Below are positions 1 through 5,546 of a DNA stretch of 5,567 bases, one piece after another; within the stretch, counting starts at the first letter, position 1, and the number at the start of each line of letters is the position of its first letter. The DNA lies in contig JBBQJT010000096.1 of NCBI GenBank assembly GCA_038326165.1, positions 1 to 5,567 on the forward strand, in the 5' to 3' direction. Origin of the DNA: JAEUUM01 sp038326165 (GTDB lineage: Bacteria; Bacteroidota; Bacteroidia; Chitinophagales; Saprospiraceae). A model generated the notes under the pieces. The model did not search any database. It was not told the DNA's origin and saw only the letters and a list, made by a program, of their open reading frames with translations. A program made the position numbers and the translations under genes.

Positions 1-426
1 CACCCTCGATGGTGCGTCCCAGCAGAGCAGGAAGCCCGGCTGGGTGAGGCTTTTCTTTTCCACGTCGCCGTGGCCGGAGAAGTAGATGATGGCTTGGTCG
101 CCTTCCTTGCTGACTTCCCAGAGCCAGTCGAGGGCATTGGCGAACTGGGCCATCGTGGCCGCACTGTTGAGCAGCAGCTTCAGATGGTCGCCGTCGAGCG
201 AGCCGCCCGATGGCGAGCGGAGGAAGTTGGCGAATGCCTCGGCGTCCTTGTCCGCAAAGCGCAGGTCGGGGATGCCGGGGTCCTGGTAATCGGAGATGCC
301 GATGACGACGGCGTAGGTATTGCCCGTAGCAGCAGCTGAATTATTGGCGATCGGACTAACTCCCTTTTGCTGCGCAAATAATCCATTTGATAAGATAGCA
401 ATCAAGCAAATAATGAAATATTTCAT
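1..426 (-). CDS. Exported caspase-like peptidase (C14 family), N-terminal part, runs off left edge
   Basis: Seen: an open frame on the minus strand of 142 codons with no stop before the window edge, so the C-terminus is missing. Residues 1-18 form a typical signal peptide (K at position 2, hydrophobic core, LFA then Gln), so the product should leave the cytoplasm. From about residue 36 the sequence follows the caspase p20 fold: a first strand YAVVIGISDYQD, then LRFADKDAEAFANFL, and IIYFSGHGD, whose His119 is the expected catalytic His of clan CD. The catalytic Cys strand would lie beyond the edge, so activity cannot be judged. The start at 426 is chosen because it follows the stop of the upstream small ORF by one base and gives the best signal peptide; ATGs at 435 and 441 are in-frame alternatives. 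The caspase domain is GC-rich with mostly G/C third positions, unlike the AT-rich signal-peptide codons and all other genes here. Family knowledge: bacterial caspase homologues are Cys proteases often fused to repeats or binding domains. The substrate is unknown. Confidence 0.9.
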   Translation of the reverse strand, partial: MKYFIICLIAILSNGLFAQQKGVSPIANNSAAATGNTYAVVIGISDYQDPGIPDLRFADKDAEAFANFLRSPSGGSLDGDHLKLLLNSAATMAQFANALDWLWEVSKEGDQAIIYFSGHGDVEKKSLTQPGFLLCWDAPSRV

Positions 427-427
427 A

Positions 428-601
428 CTATTCATTTTCATTTGTCTTTGAATTGGTTGGGGAAGTATTTTTTAACAAAACCGCGAAGTCATATATTTTA
501 CGAAGACATTTTAAATCCTTGTCTTTCAATGGGTAACCCATATCTTTAATTCCTTTGATGCAAGCTATTTTGAGCCAAACTGTGTAAGTCTTGTTTTCCA
601 T
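428..601 (-). CDS. Small hypothetical protein (57 aa) coupled to the caspase gene
   Basis: I do not recognise this protein. Seen: ATG at 601 to TAG at 428 on the minus strand, giving 57 residues beginning MENKTYTVWLKIACIKGIKD and ending in a polar Asn/Thr/Glu/Lys tail. It is Lys-rich, mostly amphipathic, with no signal peptide or membrane segment and two Cys. Its TAG is followed by one base and then the caspase ATG; its own ATG comes one base after the stop of the next ORF upstream. This spacing is typical of translational coupling, so I infer co-translation with the caspase gene. An in-frame stop upstream rules out a much longer version. Codon use is AT-rich like the surrounding genome, unlike the caspase domain. 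It could be a chance ORF; its position and protein-like composition are the only support. Confidence 0.42.
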   Translation of the reverse strand: MENKTYTVWLKIACIKGIKDMGYPLKDKDLKCLRKIYDFAVLLKNTSPTNSKTNENE

Positions 602-602
602 T

Positions 603-785
603 TCAATAATTTGAATGAGAAAAAATTGAAATAAATTCTGGCTGAAAGGGATGAGAAAATTCAGTTGAATGAGTTTGGGGCGGCTTCATTATTTTATGAA
701 ATGATTCAGCAAAGAACTTGGGTTCTATATTATTGGGCTCAACAAGTTGAGAAATCAGCAAAAGCAATATCAAAATTCTTATCAT
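603..785 (-). CDS. Possible small exported or membrane-anchored protein (60 aa)
   Basis: I do not recognise this protein. Seen: an open frame on the minus strand from ATG at 785 to TGA at 603, with a further in-frame ATG at 821 that would add 12 residues. The chosen start gives MIRILILLLLISQLV, a short strongly hydrophobic N-terminus that could be a signal peptide or single anchor. A polar tail of about 45 residues follows, rich in Phe, Ser, Pro and His, with no motif I know. The TGA is followed after one base by the ATG of the 57-residue ORF, which is the main reason to list it. No Cys follows the hydrophobic segment, so it is not an obvious lipoprotein. In AT-rich DNA a 60-codon frame can arise by chance, so support is weak. 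Confidence 0.25.
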   Translation of the reverse strand: MIRILILLLLISQLVEPNNIEPKFFAESFHKIMKPPQTHSTEFSHPFQPEFISIFSHSNY

Positions 786-1414
786 AACAAGCCATTTATT
801 AAAACATGGTTTTAACTGCAAAGCACATTACATATACCCATTTGACCATTTCATTATCAGATAAGAAATTGCTAAACGTGCGGCTAATATAAGCCATAAA
901 AGATAGTAATTTTAGCCCCTCCTTTTGTTTCCGTCTTTTCAATTGCAAAAACCGAAAGTATTGACAAAAACTATTGGGAACATCCAATTGCATACCTATG
1001 GTCTTGAACATAATAGTTTGGATCCCCAATAGGTGTTAAAACATCTGAAAATAGGCTGACCGAATTATTTTTCCTTCAAAAAAAAGGATAGAGTCTGCTA
1101 GGCTGGAAATACATTTATTCATATATTGCAATGAAATATGAGTGCATACAATCTATGTTTATATTTATTTGAGGTACATGATGGGTGACAATACTATCCA
1201 TAATAATCAGAGACGCTCTTTTATGAATCCTCACGAGCGTGCAAGAACACAAGGTTTAAGATCCTTTCAGGTTGAATAGTTCGGTCAATAAATTCTAGAT
1301 TGTTATATTTTTGTTCAAATAATTTGGTCAGATTTATACAAGGATATGCATAAAGCCAGATTTTGCCAATTAACTTAATTCCAACACAAATAAACATTAA
1401 TAAAATACAAGAAA
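786..1414. other. Intergenic stretch without a convincing gene
   Basis: This AT-rich stretch separates the minus-strand caspase group from the plus-strand genes and should hold divergent promoters. I see no RNA gene or clear terminator. The minus-strand frames here are rich in Phe, Cys, Ile and Tyr and carry no motif I know. A plus-strand 33-codon ORF at 1178-1279 is preceded by GAGG, but its protein shows nothing recognisable. One match to the Bacteroidota -7 box (TATTTTTG, 1306-1313) has no -33 partner at normal spacing. The inverted repeat at 971-1032 is listed separately. Confidence 0.6.
971..1032. repeat. Imperfect inverted repeat
   Basis: CTATTGGG at 971-978 pairs exactly with CCCAATAG at 1025-1032. 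Inside it, ATCC at 982-985 pairs with GGAT at 1020-1023. The 12 paired bases are interrupted by a small asymmetric bulge and enclose a loop of 34 bases. No T-run follows on either strand, so it is not a standard terminator. It could be a remnant of an element end, an RNA structure in the leader of the minus-strand group, or chance. Confidence 0.4.
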
Positions 1415-1639
1415 ATGAACAAGAATGAAATCCAATCAAGTAATACAAAATTGCTACTCGGCATAGGCAGTTCTATTCTCTTTGTAGCAGTTGGCTTCTA
1501 CCTTTTAACAACCCTTGCAGAACATCAAACAAGATTTAATCCAATAATCGTAAAAGGAATTGGAATTGGATGCGTTATTTTTTTTGGTATTACTGGCATT
1601 TACGGTATCAAGAAATTATTAAGCAAAAGCAATGCTTAA
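1415..1639 (+). CDS. Small two-helix membrane protein, possibly a truncated STM3941-like protein
   Basis: Seen: 74 residues from an ATG preceded by an A-rich leader (AATACAAGAAA), the usual start context in this phylum. A short polar N-terminus is followed by two predicted membrane helices at about residues 13-34 and 44-65, joined by a short loop containing EHQTRFNP, and a basic tail KKLLSKSNA. By the positive-inside rule both ends probably face the cytoplasm. From memory, the pattern (EI..S.TKLLL, IFFGI.GI..IKKL) resembles the N-terminal half of the STM3941-family membrane proteins. Those continue after the second helix with a soluble domain of roughly 80-100 residues that is missing here, so this may be a shortened member. 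No family function is established as far as I know. It stands alone on the plus strand, 158 bases before the glycosylase start. The ORF is well supported; the family link is tentative. Confidence 0.7.
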   Translation: MNKNEIQSSNTKLLLGIGSSILFVAVGFYLLTTLAEHQTRFNPIIVKGIGIGCVIFFGITGIYGIKKLLSKSNA

Positions 1640-1797
1640 AATTTCAGACTCGTTTGCGGTGGATTAAATAGTTTCCATCCCATTTTGATATTATAAGTTT
1701 ATCCTTTAGGTCGTTGTTCAACTTAGATTTTTATGAGGACTGCTGTTGTAGATGGACAAATTTCAAATTCACCGCTATTCTAACAAGCGATTCAAAC

Positions 1798-2418
1798 ATG
1801 AGCCTTAACATTCTGAAATCACTTTCAATGTCAGACACCATTCTTGAAAGGATTATTCTTGAAATACCCAAACCTGAAATTGAGTCAACTGGTAATGTTT
1901 TTCACGATTTGTTGAGTTGTGTTATTGAACAACAAATTCATTATCGAAGCACCAAAAAAATATTTCATAAAATGCTGAATGCAGCAAACCTTGAAAATCT
2001 TGCACCTGACAATTTTGTCTCGTTCGAAGAAAAAGCGTTTGGTAATTCAAAAGTATCAATGAGTAAATATGAAACCATAAATGGTATTTTAGAATTTTGG
2101 CAAACGAATCAAATTGATTGGAAATCAATCAGTGATGATAAAGTTGTCTCTCTGCTTTCTTCAATCAAAGGCATCGGCAAATGGACAATTGACATGATTT
2201 TGCTTTATACCTTGCAAAGGCCAAATGTTTTTCCTTATGATGATTTTCATTTGAAGCAAATTATGGTTAACTTGTATGGTTTAAATCCTGAAACAAAGCT
2301 CAAGGCACAAATGTTAGAACTTGCTCATTATTGGGGCGAAAACAAATCTCTTGCAGTTCTGTATTTACTAGCTTGGAAGGATTTTAATAAAAAACAAATT
2401 GGCATTAGGCTTAACTAG
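1798..2418 (+). CDS. AlkA-type DNA-3-methyladenine glycosylase (HhH-GPD family)
   Basis: Role: a base-excision repair enzyme expected to cut the N-glycosidic bond of alkylated bases such as 3-methyladenine, leaving an abasic site. Seen in the 206-residue product: an N-terminal helical segment with DLLSCVIEQQI (37-47), matching the conserved glutamine-rich helix of the family; a helix-hairpin-helix motif LLSSIKGIGKWTIDMILL (119-136); and FPYDDFHLK (145-153), where Asp149 matches the catalytic Asp of AlkA (Asp238 in E. coli). No Cys cluster follows, so it is not of the iron-sulfur EndoIII/MutY type. It lacks the extra N-terminal domain of E. coli AlkA, which is normal for short members. The frame extends upstream to a TTG at 1714, but those 28 residues (three consecutive Cys) do not look like the family, so ATG 1798 is chosen. 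The next gene starts 14 bases after its stop, suggesting co-transcription. Family assignment is firm; exact substrate range is inferred. Confidence 0.92.
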   Translation: MSLNILKSLSMSDTILERIILEIPKPEIESTGNVFHDLLSCVIEQQIHYRSTKKIFHKMLNAANLENLAPDNFVSFEEKAFGNSKVSMSKYETINGILEFWQTNQIDWKSISDDKVVSLLSSIKGIGKWTIDMILLYTLQRPNVFPYDDFHLKQIMVNLYGLNPETKLKAQMLELAHYWGENKSLAVLYLLAWKDFNKKQIGIRLN

Positions 2419-2432
2419 AAAAAAACAATATT

Positions 2433-4640
2433 ATGGGTGCACAAAAAGTTTTAGCAATCAAAATGAGAAAGACAGTTACTGTCTTGAGCCTAAGCTTTTT
2501 TTCATGTATTACATTTGCTCAAACCAACATGGTAACTTATGCAGGTAACAACGGAAAAGAATGTTTTTACGATGTGTTACAAATTACGGATGGAAGTTTT
2601 TTGGTGGTCGGTTATACGGACAATTTAGATTGGTTTGGAGCCGCTCCCAAAACGCAGCTTACATACAATACACCCATTTCGAATTCACAAGGAACGAATC
2701 GGTTCGGTTTTATTATGCATCTTTCGGATGATTTGCAAACTATCTTGCATGTAGCGCATTTTCCACAAGGAGCTGTTGAAGATATTAGATTCATAAAAAC
2801 AAATTCGCAACCCTATTCTGAAACTGCCGATTTATTTATCAGTTGCAATATTACCGACGCAGATCCCAAAAAAAGCGGTTATGTATTGGCAAAACTTGAC
2901 AACAACTTTGTAGATGGAATTCCAGCTTCGCTTTCTTGGGCACATGTGGTTGGTGCGCAATCAATTGCCAAAGAAGCTCATGCTTGGGACGTGACCAACG
3001 ATGGGAAAGTTTATTACATCAGCGGTGAGGCTTATGGATATGATTGGAGTGCAGTGTATTGCTTGAATCAAAACGGGCAACGAACAGTTGTGGAGAATTG
3101 GAGAAACCATTGGCTCAGCAATGGAGTGGAGTGGCGGGGAACACCAGCATCAGCAAATCCTTTGTTGAGTATCGATTCTGTGAACCACAGTGCAATCGTG
3201 TTAAAAATATGGGGACGCTGTGATTTACGCTCATGGACTGAACAGGATTACAAGCTTACACAATCAGATGAAAATGGTGGCATGAAAATAGGAAAATGGC
3301 CACTTGATATTTTATTCAATGCACCGTGTGATCCACTAAATCCAAAAGCCAATAGCCCAGGTTATACAGGATATTCTGCCTCAGGAACACCAGTTTATGG
3401 AGGTTCCTCCATCTGCATTGACCGAAGAAACAATGATTTATATATCGGTATGAATTTTAAGAGTGTCTTGCCAAGCAATTTGCCTGATTTTGAACCTGCT
3501 GTAATTGCAATGGATGCCACAGGGAGTTTGAAATGGTGGAGTCGTTTGTATCATGAAATTACACCAGCCGGTGATACCGTCAATTCGACACCAGACCAAT
3601 ATGTTGATGCGCTTGCTATAGACTACTTCAATGACAAATTGGTGGTAGGTGCAAGATGCCATGGAAACAATGTTGAAAATTTTTGGGAAGGGAATAAAAT
3701 CCAAGAGAATCCTGGAGCATCAGGCTTTCAAAATAGATTTACTGGCACAAATGGCAATATTCATATTTCATGGTTAGGAAAATTGGGATTGATGGATGGA
3801 ATGTTAAGCAATTCAACTTATATGGCAGAATTCGCTGAAGGTACTGGTTCATTAGGTTCCCCTCACGAAGATCCAAATCTGGACGGTTGGCCTGACCCCA
3901 ACAAAGCCTGGCCCAATGTGAATACCACGCGGATGGCAAAAAACAATATGAAAGTGAGCAGTAATGGCGATGTCTGTGTTTTAGCAGTCGGCAGAAGAAC
4001 CATTACAACCGCAAATGCTTATCAGAAGATGGTCAAGCCAAATTACGGCGGACTCAGTACTTGGAACAGCTTTGCAAGGGTTTATGATTCAGAATTTAGG
4101 GTACCCAAATATTCATCATTGGTAGTTGGAGCCTGGGACACACTTACTCAAGTTGGCGGTGGCAATACTGATTTATTTGGAATTTATAAGACCAAAAACG
4201 GAATAATATGTGTAGGTCGTCAAACTGCGGATGCCAGTGGAAAATCAACGGGAAAGGATCTTCCTGTCAGCAATGTTACTCCGTGGGGATCCTCAACCCC
4301 ACAAAATGAAAGTGCTATTTTAGTCTATTACCAAGCTTCCAACCTTTTCAACAGCAAGGATAACGTCACTGCGAATAGGGCTCCAACTGAGCCAATATCA
4401 TTGTCAACTGATTTTTTCATTTATCCAAATCCTGCTCAGCAAACAATAAGTGTTGTATTTCAGGCAAAAGCTCAGGCAATTAATAATTACCGAATCATTG
4501 ACATGCTTGGCAACATCATCAAACAAGAAAAATTCAGTAGCGCAACTATTGACATAAGCGACCTACAAAATGGAATTTACTATTTGCAATTGATGTCTAA
4601 AGCAGCTAACAAGGTTAATAAATTTGTTATTCTGAGGTAA
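2433..4640 (+). CDS. T9SS type A sorting-domain protein with propeller-like repeats, function unknown
   Basis: Role: an exported protein, first crossing the inner membrane by Sec and then the outer membrane by the type IX system, ending at the surface or outside. Seen in 735 residues: a signal peptide ending about residue 29 (SLSFFSCITFA then Gln); a middle of about 600 residues; and a C-terminal sorting domain at 660-735 with YPNP (664-667), GIYYLQL and final KFVILR. The middle carries at least six spaced units of the type x-G-x-hydrophobic-hydrophobic-G, near 47-61, 186-199, 327-340, 395-406, 506-520 and 584-596. This suggests a beta-propeller or related beta-repeat fold. A GSLKWW motif resembles PQQ-type propeller blades. 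I see no catalytic motif. Trp and Asn are common, as in secreted proteins of this phylum. ATG 2433 has an A-rich leader; ATG 2463 (MRKTVTVLSLS) would give a more standard 19-residue signal peptide and is about as likely. The upstream glycosylase gene ends 14 bases before. The T9SS call is firm; the molecular function is unknown. Confidence 0.95.
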   Translation: MGAQKVLAIKMRKTVTVLSLSFFSCITFAQTNMVTYAGNNGKECFYDVLQITDGSFLVVGYTDNLDWFGAAPKTQLTYNTPISNSQGTNRFGFIMHLSDDLQTILHVAHFPQGAVEDIRFIKTNSQPYSETADLFISCNITDADPKKSGYVLAKLDNNFVDGIPASLSWAHVVGAQSIAKEAHAWDVTNDGKVYYISGEAYGYDWSAVYCLNQNGQRTVVENWRNHWLSNGVEWRGTPASANPLLSIDSVNHSAIVLKIWGRCDLRSWTEQDYKLTQSDENGGMKIGKWPLDILFNAPCDPLNPKANSPGYTGYSASGTPVYGGSSICIDRRNNDLYIGMNFKSVLPSNLPDFEPAVIAMDATGSLKWWSRLYHEITPAGDTVNSTPDQYVDALAIDYFNDKLVVGARCHGNNVENFWEGNKIQENPGASGFQNRFTGTNGNIHISWLGKLGLMDGMLSNSTYMAEFAEGTGSLGSPHEDPNLDGWPDPNKAWPNVNTTRMAKNNMKVSSNGDVCVLAVGRRTITTANAYQKMVKPNYGGLSTWNSFARVYDSEFRVPKYSSLVVGAWDTLTQVGGGNTDLFGIYKTKNGIICVGRQTADASGKSTGKDLPVSNVTPWGSSTPQNESAILVYYQASNLFNSKDNVTANRAPTEPISLSTDFFIYPNPAQQTISVVFQAKAQAINNYRIIDMLGNIIKQEKFSSATIDISDLQNGIYYLQLMSKAANKVNKFVILR

Positions 4641-4652
4641 TCGTCATACGGT

Positions 4653-4989
4653 TTATTTATCTGCAAAAATTAAAGGCTTGGTAGATGCCAAAATATTCCC
4701 TTTTATGATTGAAATTCTGGGTTCACTGAACCACAGTTCCAGTTTTTCTGGTGTGCCACTTGGTAAGCCCAAATTATCTGAATGTGACATTTCAGAAGTC
4801 GAAAATGGATCAAAGTAGGATTTTCAGAATAAGAAACTCTTTTGAAATGACCATTTCTGTAGATTAGATTCAGCGTTTATTGGCCGTTAGTATGCTAATT
4901 GACCAATTCCAAGGATCGCATTTTTTGATGTATCTTTTAGCGTATTGAAAGGCCAAGCATTGTGAGAAATAATATAAATGAGAAGTGAG
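4653..4989 (-). pseudogene. Possible decayed minus-strand coding sequence
   Basis: Seen: one minus-strand frame stays protein-like from about 4989 to a TAA at 4653-4655, broken only by stops at 4887-4889 and 4824-4826. This is about 110 codons where AT-rich noncoding DNA would normally show more stops. Pieces read SHNAWPFNTLKDTSKNAIL, then NLGLPSGTPEKLELWFSEPR and IIKGNILASTKPLIFADK. The last open piece could start at ATG 4790 as a 45-residue ORF, ending 12 bases past the convergent T9SS gene. I recognise no family. It may be the remains of a gene, a short real gene or a chance frame. The other strand offers no better reading. Confidence 0.25.
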
Positions 4990-5063
4990 TTAGAAGCTTA
5001 GATCCATAGCTTAATTGCTGAATTGATAATCAGAATTAATCCATCTTCAGCGTTTGCCGTTGG
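4869..5063 (+). repeat. Pair of short direct repeats (TTCAGCGTTT..GCCGTT)
   Basis: TTCAGCGTTT followed by GCCGTT occurs at 5046-5061, and again at 4869-4888 with four extra bases (ATTG) between the two blocks. All 16 shared bases are identical and the copies lie about 175 bases apart in the same orientation. They may be a duplicated site or remnants of a dispersed intergenic repeat. No third copy is present, though GCGTT recurs at 5534-5538. Confidence 0.45.
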
Positions 5064-5220
5064 TTCGACGAAATTTTTGATCCTTCCAAAAATTTGTCGG
5101 GTCTGAGGACTCCAACAGTCGTATCAGCCTCATAGAAGGTTAACCCCGTGACGATTTTTTAAATGTCAGGGCTTTAAAGTCCAAATAATCAAAGATTTTC
5201 GTCGCCCCAAAAGGCTTTGC
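5036..5220 (-). pseudogene. Possible decayed minus-strand coding sequence with a frameshift in an A-run
   Basis: Seen: two overlapping minus-strand frames join into a protein-like string. The first (5220 to about 5160) reads AKPFGATKIFDYLDFKALTF. The second (5158 to TAA at 5036-5038) has 40 codons without a stop and includes TGLTFYEADTTVGVLRPDKF followed by LEGSKISSNQRQ. The switch falls in TTTAAAAAATCG. Restoring one A would make a continuous frame, so a one-base deletion in the A-run is the simplest explanation. Upstream of 5220 another frame reads FNPKFASVYFNSEQ, hinting that the remnant extends towards 5265, across the start of the integrase remnant on the other strand. I recognise no family. 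The region is also full of inverted repeats, so the resemblance to protein may be accidental. Confidence 0.3.
5066..5099. repeat. Inverted repeat, 13-bp stem with a 7-base loop
   Basis: CGACGAAATTTTTG (5066-5079) pairs with CAAAAATTTGTCG (5087-5099) around the loop ATCCTTC; only one G is unpaired. A related inverted copy of the left arm, ATCAAAGATTTTCGTCG, lies at 5188-5204 with one mismatch and one indel, so the left arm can pair with two partners. No T-run follows, so it is not a clear terminator. It could be an element end, a repeat hairpin or a recombination site remnant. Confidence 0.6.
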
Positions 5221-5495
5221 TCAGAGTTAAAATATACTGATGCGAATTTTGGGTTAAAATACAATGGACGGAGTCTTCGGCTGGTGTTGAAACAATTGTT
5301 GGCAAAGACAAGCACTACCAAACCAGTAACATTGCACTCGCTTAGGTATAGTTACGCTACCCACTTGTTAGAAGGAGCACCGATTTGCGCTACATCCAGG
5401 AATTATTGGGCCTTAGCAGCAGTAAGACAGCTGAAATTTATATACATGATAGCGCCAAAAGTATTCAAAAAATAATTTCGGCAATTGATACATGA
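5152..5495 (+). pseudogene. Broken tyrosine recombinase/integrase, C-terminal catalytic remnant
   Basis: Role of the intact family: site-specific DNA strand exchange in phage, integrons and other mobile elements. Seen: the plus-strand frame is open from 5152 and becomes clearly family-like at YNGRSLRLVLKQ (about 5260), then TLHSLRYSYATHLLEG, which contains the HxxR box of the catalytic domain. At about 5376 one base is missing (GGAGC where GGAGGC would be expected). The next frame continues as TDLRYIQELLGLSSSKTAEI, followed by the nucleophile Tyr in IYIH, and ends at TGA 5493-5495. The usual LLGH His is Leu, so a second catalytic residue is lost. Further upstream, in the same frame, MRSEL at 4978 could be a remnant of the first Arg box, but stops at 4999, 5104 and 5149 lie between. 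In this state the protein cannot be active. Its N-terminal half is absent or unrecognisable. Confidence 0.88.
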
Positions 5496-5546
5496 GGATA
5501 ATAAAATATCCTATATTGCACAATCTAAAATAAGCGTTACGCAATA
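5496..5546. repeat. Small inverted repeats just after the integrase remnant
   Basis: Directly after the integrase TGA, GGATA (5496-5500) and TATCC (5507-5511) can form a 5-bp hairpin. Next, TATTGC (5514-5519) pairs with GCAATA (5541-5546) and encloses GCGTTACGC, itself an interrupted palindrome (5534-5542, overlapping the right arm by two bases). The arms are short and no T-run follows. This could be a weak transcription end or a recombination-site remnant next to the recombinase gene. Confidence 0.35.

Noticed and set aside
70..401. Overlapping reading frames on both strands opposite or out of frame with the caspase gene
   Set aside because: They are GC-rich shadows; only the minus-strand frame starting at 426 gives a signal peptide and caspase motifs.
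529..541. Perfect short palindrome ATGGGTAACCCAT
   Set aside because: A 6-base arm with a one-base centre inside a possible ORF; too short to be meaningful alone.
799..1029. Minus-strand 76-codon ORF ahead of the small-ORF group
   Set aside because: Phe/Cys/Met-rich composition with no motif, overlaps the next ORF out of frame and contains the 971-1032 inverted repeat; no positive support.
1213..1240. ACGCTC...GAGCGT inverted repeat
   Set aside because: Six-base arms with a 16-base loop and no T-run; likely chance.
1178..1279. Plus-strand 33-codon ORF with a GAGG before its ATG
   Set aside because: Too short, no recognisable features and in a region with no other gene; the GAGG may be chance.
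1306..1313. TATTTTTG, a match to the Bacteroidota -7 promoter box
   Set aside because: No TTG at the normal upstream spacing and about 100 bases from the nearest start; such matches are common in AT-rich DNA.
1221..1448. Minus-strand 75-codon ORF over the upstream region and start of the two-helix protein gene
   Set aside because: Part of it looks protein-like, but the start is Cys/Phe/Ile-rich and overlaps the well-supported plus-strand gene; no family seen.
1714..1797. Longer N-terminus for the glycosylase from a TTG start
   Set aside because: The added residues, with three consecutive Cys, are unlike the family and the ATG at 1798 gives a normal length.
4972..5110. Plus-strand traces (MRSEL, IIRI, LILPK) as the upstream half of the integrase
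   Set aside because: The order fits the family, but the spacing to the later FRPK motif is about 20 residues too long and several stops intervene; kept only as a remark.
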